Assembly: GCA_025266875.1 (NCBI GenBank)
Contig: JALLLT010000009.1
Span: 682,001-746,000 of the forward strand
Direction: 5' to 3'
Source of the DNA: Fennellomyces sp. T-0311
Lineage: Eukaryota > Mucoromycota > Mucoromycetes > Mucorales > Lichtheimiaceae
DNA: 64,000 nucleotides
The translations under genes and the position numbers were made by a program. The notes beneath the pieces were generated by a model, which saw nothing but the letters and a program-made list of their open reading frames with translations, was not told the DNA's origin and made no database searches. Shown here in pieces: positions 45,794 through 56,642 of this stretch (position 1 is the first letter of the stretch; every line of letters starts with the position of its first letter).

Positions 45794-48700
45794 TGCCACA
45801 AAACTCTTCTCGAAAAAGCGATCCGTATCGTCGGCCACCACTTTTTTTTCGACAAAAAGGACTTGCGAGTCACACGCATTATTTGCCTTTCGAGTTTTGA
45901 GCCACCGCTCATGCTGATCCGTTCTGTTGCGCCATAACATTGTTTGGTATGGTTAAAAAGCTCAAGCTTTCTTTACAGCCATCATTAAGTACGCCTTGTT
46001 GCCTATCTCCAGAAGAAAAACATTCTCGAAAGCTTCTTTCTTCTTCGTAATACAAGATCCTGCTACAAACTACTGCGACACGCTATATTATCTGGAAAAG
46101 CCAATGATTGAAAAGAAGATTTAAAGAAGACATTGACATGTACATATATTCTCTACAGTATGAATCGCAATGGGAGTGCAACTTATTGACTAGCAACCCT
46201 TGTGTAACAATCATGCCCCCTTTTCAAAATGTCCTACGGTTATGCAGCAATGCAAATACGATTCAAGTGAACAGCACTATCATCTATAAGCGCAATAACA
46301 AAAACCTGCCGTTAGCATCATGTAAAGGCCACGTCAGCACAACATTTCATCAGAGTCACTACGTAAAATGTCGACAAAGATTTGACTTTCTTGAGCTCGC
46401 CGGTAAGCTGGCCGCGTCTATTTCGATAAAAAAAAAATAAGCATTGTTGCCCGTCCTAATTAAAGACTATGTAAAGCTCCAACGCACCCCACTACATGCC
46501 ATGACCTGGGCGGTGAATGGTATCCCCAACTGATTATGTATGAGTCGATACGCTTCGATAGTTGCAAGAGCATTATCTTGATTGAAGAAATGGCATCATC
46601 ATATCAGTGTCGCTTAATCAGGCACAAAAACAGGGGTGTATTAGCAGATGAGTATGCGGCAAATGTTAGCAAAGTATCTTTTACCTCTCTTTCTTCCATT
46701 CCTCGACGTTCTTGGTCTTTCACGCGAATTAGATGCTTCTGTATACATACGTGCGTTTCTTTAATAGTATTATCATCAACAAGTCAGCTAGTATATAATT
46801 TAAGTTTCTAAGAACCACAGTTAACTCTCCTCTGACGGTTATAGTTTTCTTACTAATGGAATTTATATGGCAATCCACCAAGTTCGTATCACGAGTAAGT
46901 ATAAAGGGATTGAAATAATGATAACAGCGCAAATGCCATAAAACGGATAATTATGTATTGTAAATAAGTTCAAGCACTTAGTGCTCACCCTCCTCACATT
47001 TAAAAACAGCTTGGCTTCAAAAGTGTCCATACCCGAACTCATAACATTAAATATAGTCTCATTAAAGTAATGAATAATTGTATGTGCCCCAGGCTCGTAA
47101 CATGAGATTATGGGTTCCTAACACAGGAATACAGTAGCTTTCAAAAACCTTGTGCAAAAAGTGGGCGTGTGCAAGTAACGGGTGTGCAAAAAACGGGGTT
47201 CCGCTATACGCATCAGTTAAAGTTGCTCTTATATTACAACAAGTATTAAGGGCAAATGTAATTCTGACCACATCGACTTTTCTATATACGTACATTAAGT
47301 AGTAGGCTTACAGCTATCGCTCAATGTTATACATAGCATAAAATATACTTCTGGAAAAATAGACTTGTGATGAATATACATACGTACTGGTTGAACAAAA
47401 GGAAGCAGATAACTTGTCCAAAAAACGGTGAGTTGACTACGCAATGGAAAAAATCCCTCATGTACTCCAAACATAACACAAACATGTAAATCAAGAACAG
47501 ATTAATGACAACAGTGAAGAAGAATGTCGTATCCTGACATACCAGTCATCCATTGTCTACAGACCTTTCCATCTCAGCCTTTGTTACATCCGTTCCTTTA
47601 TTTCGACATCAACAACCGCACAGTTATCTATTGGCCTGTTCACTGGCTTGTGTGTCAGTGAGACCTTGATCTGGGTTCAGACTTCAAGAAGGACCATTCA
47701 CGTTAACTCAGTCTCTGCATGATTATCCGCTCCTTCGTAATAAGGCAGTATGGTCATTAGGGATTATGGCGATAACACGGATTCGGCTCTGATAGAAAAG
47801 CATTCACCTTCTCCGTCCCGACTCATCATCATTATAAATAGAGAGTAGTTTTTCTCAATAAAACATTATCTTATTTTTGGTCTCGTCATTTGAAGCTTTC
47901 CAATTGAGCGATACCACAAAGAATTACGAATATAACCTGTCCGCCACGTAGGAATGATATATTGCAGCGCGAGATCTCATCAAAGACTTCTGCGCCCCGC
48001 GGGAAAACTCACGAAAATTGGCACAGAAGAAAGACATACTTTTTGACGTTGACTACGTAGCGATTCAGTGGAGTATAGAAACATGGAAAGTTTGCACCTC
48101 CTACGTCAAATATTATTAAAGCAACCATTCACTGCATATGAAAGCGAAGCGTTTGCCCTCAATATCATCACCAACGTATTAAAACAAACGGTGGAAGGAA
48201 AAAATGAAATATGGAAGGATGGAGTATCACCTGCGCAAGAAACAGTAGGTCGCCCAGCAAAAACCGGTCAAGTCTATTGCTGGATTTTTAAAAACTGTGG
48301 CCTCAACAACACTGAGTTCAGACAAGCCATCATTGAGAATGTTATTGCGAATCACAAAGGAGTATCAAAACAAGAATGGTAGTTTTATCCAAAGTAGGAT
48401 AGCCAAGTGTTCCAGGTTTCGTCGTATATATTCTGCAACATAACATGCTAAGGACAGCATTGGAAGCTAGGAACGCCATCAGTTCCGAGAGGGCTCCCGA
48501 ATGCCCTACAAGCCAATATACCAACAAACTGGCTTGTCAAATTTTGAAACCGAATTGGACGCCTGGGGAAATGCACAAGCATTGCATGAAGAGTTTGTTC
48601 ATTTGGAGATACTGTACGAAAGCATGACTCCCTCCTAGCACAGTTCCTGCAAGGCTTCAGCGCGGGCAAGGTTTTGAAATATGTGCTGATATATCACTCT

Positions 48701-49481
48701 TTTAACAAACGGAAAGCTTATACCCATTATCAATGAAGCAACTCCATGAAAAAGGCCCAGGAGCTATTCGAGAGAGTATATGACCACAGAAAGAAAGTCT
48801 CGTGAGACCGATCAACGACGACCGAGCTTTCCTTGAAGGAATAATAGCAGACCGAACATTCACATTATGTAAAGGCCAGCCTCTCCTCCATCATTGTCCG
48901 GGCCACGGGCTCCTTGCCTCTGATATACAGTTGAGCTTGACGTAGTTCTTTTACTACCAAGAGTGGTCGGTGACTTGTTAATGGAAAGGATGTGTCGGGT
49001 TAAGCGATTTATGTAATCTGTTACTAGTTGGAACAATAAGCGAGAATCGGATAGAAGCCCCCAAGTAATAAACGAGGTATACCTATATTTTATATGCTCT
49101 CATCGTCTGTTCTGCTCAGCTTTTTACCTCTGAATACCTACTACTATACAGTTGTGCTGCCATATCACATGTCATTGATGCACCGAATTAAGATGATCAG
49201 AGCGGCAACTATAAAAAAAGGATGCTACGCCAAGTAGAGGAAACGTCAGGCGTTATTATTTCTGCGAACCTTGTACTACGTACAACGTGCATGTAAAGGC
49301 ATCATCATATCAGTAGATAGAACATTGATTGGCCGAGCAAGTAGGCAAGAAAGTGACAAGAGTATCACGTGCTTTGTCGTGACTGCAAGTAGGGCAGCCA
49401 AAAGCGGTGTACAACTTTAAAAAAAAGCCGGGAACAGTAGGCTGGTTTTCTGGCAACTTCCTTGGTTCTCTTTTTCTCATC
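45794..49481. other. Gene-poor region between WDR3 and OPI3
   Basis: 3.7 kb. The first part is the WDR3 promoter. Short frames at 46108-46440, 46536-46811 and 47062-47295 show no motif. A possible broken gene occupies about 48083-48640 and is listed separately. Nothing else is supportable. Confidence 0.5.
48083..48640 (+). pseudogene. Possible decayed protein gene
   Basis: A frame beginning MESLHLLRQILLKQPFTAYE runs to 48382 and has normal-looking protein composition (RPAKTGQVYCWIFKNCG). After several stops, shifted frames near 48530-48640 again read like protein (FETELDAWGNAQALHEEF, then VHLEILYESMTPS). No clean set of introns joins them, so a frameshifted relic, perhaps of a transposon-borne or duplicated gene, is the simplest reading. 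I cannot name a family. Confidence 0.35.
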
Positions 49482-50329
49482 ATGATTCTCGAACACATTG
49501 ACTTTACGCAGCCTACGTTCTATTACATTCTGGCCAATATCTTTTTCAACCCTCTGTTCTGGAACACGGTTGCGCGCGCAGGTTGGTTCGACTCCGCAAA
49601 AGAAAAAAGAAGAGCAAACGAAGGTTAAACGCGCATGTTTATTTTCTATCAACAGAGTACCGGTCCCATGTTCTGACCAAGCTGGCTGGTGGCAATGCCT
49701 ACCGCGGTTGCTACGCGCTGGCTATCACTATCTTCAGCATTGGCATTTTCCGAGACTACTTGTAAGATTTGGTTGGGGTAAAGTGGTGTGGGGGTTATTG
49801 ATACGCCGCAAACAAAAAGGTACAACTTGGCTCTGGGCTACCAGCCAACGCATCCTGCACTCGAGGCACCTTTGGTGCAGGCTGCAGCGTATGTTTTGTT
49901 TGCTGTTGGCAGCGTGTTGGTTCTGTCATCCATGTGGGCGCTCGGCGTCACTGGCACTTATCTCGGTGATTACTTTGGTATCCTTATGGATGAGCGTGTC
50001 ACTGGCTTCCCCTTCAACGTGTGCGACAACCCCATGTATGTCGGCTCTTCCATGAACTTCTTGGCCACTGCTCTCTGGTATGATGACATAGCTATGATGA
50101 AAAGCGACGCGTGAATGCTGATACATTTGCAATTAGGCACGCAAGCCCCGCCGGTATCTTCTTGTCGGCCATTGTGTACCTAGTGTACCAGGTTGCTCTT
50201 GTCTTTGAAGGGTACGTTGTGTACTGCAACTGCAGGGGAGAGAGGGAGAGAGAGAGAGACTAACATTGCGCGGTTAGGCCCTTCACGACCATGATCTACG
50301 CCAAGAGAGACCAGCAAAAGAAGGATTAA
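49482..50329 (+). CDS. OPI3: Phosphatidyl-N-methylethanolamine N-methyltransferase (OPI3/PEMT)
   Basis: ER membrane enzyme that carries out the last SAM-dependent methylations from phosphatidylethanolamine to phosphatidylcholine. Five exons (49482-49581, 49656-49761, 49820-50077, 50137-50211, 50278-50329) give 196 residues, close to yeast Opi3 (206). Conserved blocks are FFNPLFWNTVAR, EYRSHVLTKLAGG, GTYLGDYFGILMDERVTGFP, DNPMYVGSSM and PFTTMIYAKRDQQKKD. The Gly-rich and Glu/Asp motifs that bind SAM in the family are present. The ATG at 49482 is preferred because alignment to the family starts there. Its stop lies 45 nt from the stop of the convergent TAF8 gene. Confidence 0.95.
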
Positions 50330-50374
50330 ACTAGATTTGCTTTTAGAATGTAATAAAAGTTGTTGTGTATTTGC

Positions 50375-51347
50375 TTATGACAGCTGGGGTTCGTTGCTAA
50401 TGGACTTGGGGGGATCATCTTTCATGGTTCGCGCACGCTTCACTCTTTTCCGTCGCTGCAGGGCTCCCTCGTAGTTGACGATGGGGATGGTGATGTCTAG
50501 TAGGTCATCCTTGACCCGTTCCGTCCGTCGCAGGAGTTGGTTCTCAGCAGACATGAGGCGCTTGAGGTTCTCTTCCACGATACGCGATTGCTGTGAATTC
50601 AACTCGCGTACCCGTTGGGGATCATCGGGCCGATGGATATACACCTGAACCAATAAGTTACCCTTTGCTTGCTACATAATGGCATTATGACACTCACTGG
50701 AGTTTGACGGAACGAGTGTCTGGAAGGAAATTTAGGTAGGTGTGAAGGAACGTAGTCAGGCAACGTGGGCTCTTTGTGATCTTCGTCGTCGTCGTCGTTA
50801 TCATGCTCGTCATCCGATGCCAGAAACTGACTGCTCGCCCTTCGTACTGGTGTTTCTCTGGCTGTTGGAATTGCGCCTTTATTGCCACACGGTATTAGTT
50901 GGGTAATGCTTCTTTGAGCTGACATATGAACGTACCGAGATTTCTAGTGTGATTTACGTAGGTATGGAGGCTCGATAGTGTAATGCCTGATTCTTCCATG
51001 GAATGAAGAATGTCGTGATAGTTTGGTTTCGTTCTGCTGGAAAGCTCGGCGTAATTGTGCGATGCTGACAGAAGGTTTTCAAGGTCTATATCGAATGGAG
51101 TGCGTGAGTTTCATTAGGTAGTCATAGAAGTGTCGCTTTTTTTTTTACATAATTCAAGCACTTCTGTCAGCTTTTCCAAGGCTGATCGCTGTATGGATTC
51201 GAATCCTGCCTCGCGTGTTATGAGTGATATAGCCTTGCAATTGGCAGCATGGGTGAAATCAGTTTTTGAAAAGTGTTGATCAGACATTAGCGGGTTGGTC
51301 GGGAAAGAGCGTGGTGTGTCTGCTTTATGTTTGAGACCAGCGGCCAT
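50375..51347 (-). CDS. TAF8: TFIID subunit TAF8
   Basis: Subunit of general transcription factor TFIID that pairs with TAF10 through a histone fold. Four exons (51149-51347, 50936-51085, 50698-50876, 50375-50644) give 265 residues. The histone fold is AISLITREAGFESIQRSALE with TEVLELYLENLLSASHNYAE, followed by HDILHSMEESGITLSSL. The TAF8 C-terminal motif DYVPSHLPKFPSRHSF with RQTPVYIHRP is clear and crosses intron 3. An acidic run (DDEHDNDDDDEDHKE) separates the two. A basic tail (RRKRVKRARTMKDD) may serve nuclear localisation. An in-frame ATG eight codons upstream (51371) is an alternative start. Confidence 0.88.
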
Positions 51348-51412
51348 TTTTAATCGACACAAGCCCAACAAGGCTCACAGTACAGAAAAAAACAGAACAC
51401 AAAGCTTTATCT

Positions 51413-52426
51413 CTAAGGAATCAATTCATTATTGTCTAGCTTTTCCTTGGTCAGCAGCTGATCAAAGTCTGCAATGCGCCACGACCAATCGTTGATAGGC
51501 TCGCCGTTGTCAGGGTCGCGTCCAGAAACCATGGTGTGCGCCGGCTCAAAGTAGGGCGTTTCGAACTGGACAAGGAGCGTCCGCCTGCCCTCGTCATACA
51601 ACAGCACCTCGTCGCCACGGCTGATCTTGTATGTGACATCCGCATCCACCTCTACGTCAACCCTAATATGCACACCCTCCATCAATCCTTTTGCCACGCG
51701 ACCGCGATAATCCCTGAACGACTCCTCCTCAATCTCGACGCCAGGCTGCTTCAAGCATAGCTTGAGCGTCATCCACTCCATGATTTCGTACGAGCGATGG
51801 TGTGTGAATGCCACGGAACTTCCCAGAGTCACCCACACGTCGCCAAGATTCGCGTCGTATATCTGTGGCAAGTTGATGGATATCTCCTCGTCTCCCGTTA
51901 AACACTCTTTGGCGGCCCGCGCATACCGTTCAAGCAGATCGTGGCTCAGCATGCCCTCCAGCTCCTTTTCCGTAGTGTCGTCAGGATGGCTGAGGTGCTG
52001 TGACAGGACATTGAGCGCTCGTCGTGACGCAAACGTGGCTAATAGGGTTCAGCATTAACATTGACGTAGTGGAGCGAGCAATAGCACACGTACCGCCCAG
52101 TAAGAATTGCTCTGGGAAATACGATGACCCCGTGTTCAAGTGAACCGTGCGCGACGCCAGCCATACACTCAGTCTATGTTGCAGTGACGCGGGCAAGATC
52201 TTCATCCAGCCCACAGACGCCGGGGCTTCCGCGTAGGGGAACTTTGTAATCCGGGGAGGTGATTTATTAAGCAGCCAAGCTAGGGTGTGGAAGTGTCAGT
52301 ATAATGACGTAGGGGGGAGTGAGCGTAGTGGCATTTACGAAAGTCATTAATGTCTTTGCGAAATGACACGGACCGAGAGAAATGGCGAACTTGTTGCCTG
52401 CCAGCAAGGCGTATCGGGTTAAGCAT
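51413..52426 (-). CDS. Mitochondrial protein of unknown function
   Basis: Three exons (52339-52426, 52094-52279, 51413-52038) give 299 residues. The N-terminus is a clear presequence (MLNPIRLAGRQQVRHFSRSV). The body has a helical region (LSHPDDTTEKELEGMLSHDL) then a beta-rich domain with HIRVDVEVDADVTYKI, DEGRRTLLVQFETP and a closing WSWRIADFDQLL. The overall shape recalls the Tim44/MBA1/mL45 superfamily of mitoribosome-associated membrane proteins, but I cannot confirm that by eye. It diverges from IMP3 with 104 nt between start codons. Confidence 0.8.
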
Positions 52427-52530
52427 GACGTGAGAAGAGTTCGCTACTACCCAAATTCGGCTTGCTTTAAATTATAAGGTGGCTGGGTTGCATATCTCTC
52501 TCACTCTTTTTTTTTCCCTTTGCATACACT

Positions 52531-53187
52531 ATGAGACAGCTCAAGTACCACGAACAAAAGCTCCTGAAAAAGGTCGACTTTCTCCAATGGAAGAAAGAAG
52601 ACAACATTCGGGAAATCAAGGTTATTCGACGATACCACCTTCAGCAGCGGGAAGATTATCACAAGTAACCTCCAAATCGTTGGCATCCCGTTTGTGCACA
52701 CATACTCATGATCGATTAGATATAACAAACTTGCCGGAAGCGTCAAACAGCTCGCCAACAAAATCTCACTTTTGGATCCGCGCGATCCGTTCCGAGCCGA
52801 ACAAGAAAAGCAACTTCTCGACAAACTTTACTCGATGGGCATCATTACTTCGACCAGCAAATTCAGCGACTGCAACAAAGTAACAGTATCAGCATTCTGT
52901 CGGAGGCGGCTACCCATCGTCATGTGTCGTCTAAAGATGGCGGAAACGGTCAAGGAAGCAGTTACGTTTGTTGAACAGGGCCATGTTCGAGTGGGCCCTC
53001 AGACCATCACGGATCCCGCGTTCCTGGTTACCCGGACAATGGAGGACTTTGTTACCTGGGTAGACACGTCCAAGATCAAGAGAAAGATCATGAAGTACAA
53101 CGATAAGGTATGGCTGACAGAAGCACTGTCTTGTTACTTGACTGACGCACGGCCTCTTCATAGCTGGATGACTTTGATCTGCTGTAA
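52531..53187 (+). CDS. IMP3: U3 snoRNP protein IMP3
   Basis: S4-domain RNA-binding protein that promotes U3 snoRNA/pre-18S rRNA pairing. Three exons (52531-52664, 52720-53107, 53164-53187) give 181 residues, the standard length. It begins [20 protein letters not shown], has [20 protein letters not shown], the S4 segment [20 protein letters not shown] with [20 protein letters not shown], and ends YNDKLDDFDLL. The last exon is only eight codons. Its stop codon is five nucleotides from the stop of the convergent SETD9-like gene, so the two transcripts must overlap at their 3' ends. Confidence 0.95.
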
Positions 53188-53192
53188 AAGCT

Positions 53193-54071
53193 TTATAGTG
53201 TATCCATGTATGTAGAAAAAAGTTCATTGTCCTTAATATCTTTCGTAGCGACCAGCGCTACAACCCGTGTACGATGTGTCAGTGTGTCCAGTCCGCTCCA
53301 GTATATGTTGGGTATATATTGCCGCAGTTCGGTGGGAAAGCTTGGTGGTAGATCCACCTCGTGGTATCGCACTGAGAGAGACGGTCAAAGAGTGCATAAA
53401 TGGGGTTCATAAGGTGTGCCGTTACCGTTTGGATGAAACTTGGATGTGCCGTTGTTGACAAACTGTCCTACTGCCAACGGATTCCGAGGTTCATCTGTCA
53501 GCCAAGTAACATCACTTGTTTGTATCGCACCAGGCCAGTTTTCTCGATGGTATAATGAGCGATACACTCTGCCCGATAATCCTGTATTGTGTGTGAGGTG
53601 TTTTAATTCACGTCAACATTGCCTTCATTTACCTCTGTTCTTTCCATCAACAAACAAGCCATCGTAACATTTCAAGACGTAGCTATTGGCAATGCTGGCA
53701 AAAAGCACTGGTTCGGAGGGCAAATACACCGTTCCTGGATACAAGCATACTACTTGTCCCGCTTGACATTCCCCACTGAGAAAGACGCCGTGTCCTACAT
53801 TTCTTTTTTCATTTAGCAACAAACATGGCCCTCCCTCTTTTTTCTATTTTTCACCTGCGTCTGGAATGGAAGATATGCATTTTTTCACCGAGAAGCCTGC
53901 AGATTCGCGTAAACTCGTTGAAGGATCATTGGCACGATGGACAATGTCTAAAAGCTTCTCTAATTGTCCCACTCCGTCCACTTTTCTAGGCAATGAAGTC
54001 GATTGCACTGGTGATCGCATAGCTTTTCGCCATAGTTTGAATGCCTGTAAAGGATATCTAGGGCAACACAT
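53193..54071 (-). CDS. SETD9-like SET-domain protein
   Basis: Putative protein lysine methyltransferase of the SETD9 group. Four exons (53855-54071, 53633-53794, 53581-53426, 53371-53193) give 237 residues. SET blocks are [71 protein letters not shown] and a closing [20 protein letters not shown]. The NN-containing motif of SET active sites is present (VGQFVNNG); the usual NHxC is replaced, as in SETD9 (VGQYVNN). The start is uncertain: 54071 ([14 protein letters not shown]) is the first in-frame ATG, but coding-like sequence continues upstream. Substrate unknown. Confidence 0.82.
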
Positions 54072-54624
54072 AAGCTTTTCCAATATTACGCTTGGTCCTT
54101 TTCATTATGCTTACAGTCGCCGTAAGTAGTTTTCCATATGAAAGAAACAGAGGTCACAGCGATCATCGATCAAGAATTACTGGTTCTATGTCGACAATTC
54201 TACTGTGCCTAATGACAAGATTGTCTACACAGTCAGGATGATATCTAACTGTATCCACAGCGAATGGTATCTGCAGCGAGACACGCCAAGTGAATACGCC
54301 ATATTAAAAAAGATTCAAGTTACATTCCGTCTTGATATATTTCATTACCAAACTGGTGTTAACCTGATAGGTGCGGGCCAGGTCCCACGAATAACATGCT
54401 CATCGCTTCGGTCAAGATGTTGAAACAAGGTTGCTCCTAATCTTGCCCAGATACAGACTAACTTCTTTACACAAATAAAGCAACTTACGTAGTTACCATG
54501 GCAACATTGAAAAGGGCGTTATCTTATACGTAGATCAAGGGTTTATTATAATACGCAAGGCAAAAGATGGATACTTTAACAATAACACTACAATTTGATT
54601 GCACTTCCATGGATCGCACCGTTA
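54072..54624. other. Intergenic region upstream of SETD9
   Basis: It contains the upstream region of the SETD9-like gene with a perfect X-box palindrome (54492-54505), and the 3' flank of the first secreted trio gene. The plus-strand frame at 54205-54423 has no supporting feature. Confidence 0.5.
54492..54505. promoter_or_regulatory. RFX-type X-box
   Basis: GTTACCATGGCAAC, a full match to the RFX-family X-box consensus GTNRCCATGGYAAC. It lies about 420 nt upstream of the SETD9-like start and 120 nt past the stop of the neighbouring secreted gene, so SETD9 is the more likely target. Confidence 0.6.
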
Positions 54625-55662
54625 TTAGTCGTCACTGTCGTCATCGTGGTCTTGTTCACAATCAGCGACATCGTATACGATCTCAGTAACAAGTCTAATG
54701 GCTTTGGAAACGTCCAATTTGTGAGCAACAACCTTCTTGACGACCTTGATAACGGCTTTAACGGCATCGACAACGTCTTCTTCGTCATCAGCAACCTCCT
54801 TTATAGCCACTGTAACGATCTTGGTGGCATAAGAAATCTTCTTTTTGCCAGCGGCAACGTCCTTTACCACTTTGATAACGGAATCCACGGCAGCCTTGAC
54901 ATCTTCTTGGACAACAGCAATATCTTCTTCGTCAGCGACATTCTTGATAACCTCAGTGACGGTGGCAATAGCGTTAGAAACATCCAGCTTGTGTACTGCA
55001 ACCTTCTTAACAATGGTGACCAAAGCTTTAACGGCGGCAGCAACATCCTTTTCATCATCCGCAACCTCCTTTATGGCCGCCTTAACGAACCTGGTAGCAA
55101 CACCAACGCTCGTTTTGCCGGCGGCAACGTCCTGTACGACCTTGGTAACGGAACCAATGGTACCTTCAACGCTTTCTTGGTCACCAGAAATGGACCCAAT
55201 GATATCGGACACAACGACACCCTTCGTGGTTCCATGAATAACCGCGGCGACGGAACGGTTGTCCACTATGGCCTGAACAATCTTGACAACCAAACCGGCT
55301 TTGCATTCCTTGGCATGCTTGCAAGCATCGTTTTCGAGGAGATGAACGACGGCATTGTTGACCAATCCAGTCAAGATGCTGAGGTCAAGAATATGACCAT
55401 CCAAGGAAAGAAGGCCACCGGCGGGTTTAAGAACACCAGGAACCAATCCATCCAGTAAGGAAACGTCGCAAGTTTGGGCACCATCGAGAATTTGGGTCAC
55501 GCATTGGGTGAGTTGGTTAAGATTGAGGTCAAGCGGTGGAGTAGCAGGACCGTGGATACTGGTATCGCTGCAAGTTAAGGAATTAAGTACAGGAAATCCT
55601 TGTACGGTGACAGCTGTGGATGCCATGAAGACACCAAGCGCCAAGGTGATGAAACGGCGCAT
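54625..55662 (-). CDS. Secreted trio member 1, with internal tandem repeat
   Basis: 345 residues, single exon. Signal peptide MRRFITLALGVFMASTAVTV. The N-terminal domain is shared with the two following genes (QLTQCVTQILDGAQTCDVSL, then LDGLVPGVLKP and LSLDGHILDLSILTGLVN). The second half is unlike its paralogues: an approximately 90-residue unit occurs twice (VTKVVQDVAAGKTSVGVATR and VIKVVKDVAAGKKKISYATK, each followed by AIKEVADDE and VHKLDVS/AHKLDVS). It ends in an acidic tail (ADCEQDHDDDSDD). The repeats are Val/Ala/Lys/Asp-rich amphipathic helices. A secreted or cell-wall role is likely; no family is known to me. A TATA run lies at 55757-55770. A long antisense open frame is a composition artefact of the repeat. 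Confidence 0.8.
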   Translation of the reverse strand: MRRFITLALGVFMASTAVTVQGFPVLNSLTCSDTSIHGPATPPLDLNLNQLTQCVTQILDGAQTCDVSLLDGLVPGVLKPAGGLLSLDGHILDLSILTGLVNNAVVHLLENDACKHAKECKAGLVVKIVQAIVDNRSVAAVIHGTTKGVVVSDIIGSISGDQESVEGTIGSVTKVVQDVAAGKTSVGVATRFVKAAIKEVADDEKDVAAAVKALVTIVKKVAVHKLDVSNAIATVTEVIKNVADEEDIAVVQEDVKAAVDSVIKVVKDVAAGKKKISYATKIVTVAIKEVADDEEDVVDAVKAVIKVVKKVVAHKLDVSKAIRLVTEIVYDVADCEQDHDDDSDD

Positions 55663-56642
55663 GATTAGAAAAATGAGTGGGAAGGGTAGTGGTACTGGTG
55701 TTAAGGAATGGCAGGTTTGTTGGGTAAAGATGAATTCAATGTTGGGTTTGATGGCGTTTATATATATACTTTGTCATCTTTCTCTTTCATCTCTATCCGT
55801 GTAATATTAGGTACTCAAGCCTTGTCTTATTAGGCGGCGAATTAATAAAACAGGAGAGATGCATATAATATTACACAAATCTTGTTTGAATACATATTCT
55901 TGGAATAAGAATGCATTTGCGCCTTTCACAGACGACTGGCAAGTCAGAACGTGATATGTATGAAAGTTTACTTTCGGTAATTGAAGAAGATGTTTCAAGT
56001 TTTTTTTCTTTATCTTGGCAACATAATAAATGAAATACGCCGTCATCTTTAAGAGTATGTAGATCCTGAATTCTTCTCTCTTCGTGAAACAAAGGCGTAC
56101 GGAAAACATAAATTCTTCCGTTTTATTTATTATGTAGCCTTACTTTTAATCCATATACATATAAAAATATATAGTCATTACGTTAGTCCTATCTGCCGGG
56201 ACCACAGATCCTGGATGATCCAGCGATTGTTTCAATATACACGTACAAGCGTTGATAGCATATATTGGTGGAATAGTTCGGCAGTGGTTCAGTTTATGAT
56301 AAAGTACGTGATATTGAATAAGAAAGAGGGGGAGATCAGCACTATCGCTAACAAGTGGTGGTTGTCCAGAAATCAATGGACTTGTATACATTAGTTATAT
56401 GTAGATCATTTCCTGGTAGAAGGATACACTTTCCGAAGTCGATCTGATCGAAGCCTTTGCATAAGATTGATCTACTTACGGCGCCACAGATATTTTTCGA
56501 TGACCATTATAGCAGAAAAATAAAGGACACAGTACATGGATCATGTATTTATAACATCAAAAAAAATGATCAGGAGAGGGCATTTTTGCCTATGTATCTA
56601 AAACTACAACAGGATTGCACTGATGCTATAATATCCATACGA
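55663..56642. promoter_or_regulatory. Upstream region of secreted trio member 1
   Basis: It holds the TATA run (55757-55770) and the duplicated promoter block near 55851-55990. The remaining sequence to 56642 is AT-rich and shows no gene. Confidence 0.55.
55851..55874 (-). promoter_or_regulatory. Trio promoter element, copy 1
   Basis: CAGGAGAGATGCATATAATA then TTAC, about 190-210 nt upstream of the start at 55662. The same element precedes the other two trio genes at nearly the same distance, and the flanking 100 nt also align loosely (shared AACGTGAT-type motif near 55951). Confidence 0.6.

Noticed and set aside
46108..46440. 110-codon plus-strand frame upstream of WDR3
   Set aside because: It overlaps the presumed WDR3 promoter, with low-quality composition and a poly-lysine end caused by an A-run.
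49498..50055. 185-codon plus-strand frame
   Set aside because: Out-of-frame reading through OPI3 exons and introns.
54595..55458. 287-codon plus-strand open frame
   Set aside because: It is antisense to secreted trio member 1; its Asn/Gly/Leu pattern mirrors the Val/Lys/Asp repeat on the other strand. It has no signal or domain, and the other strand has a signal peptide and paralogues.
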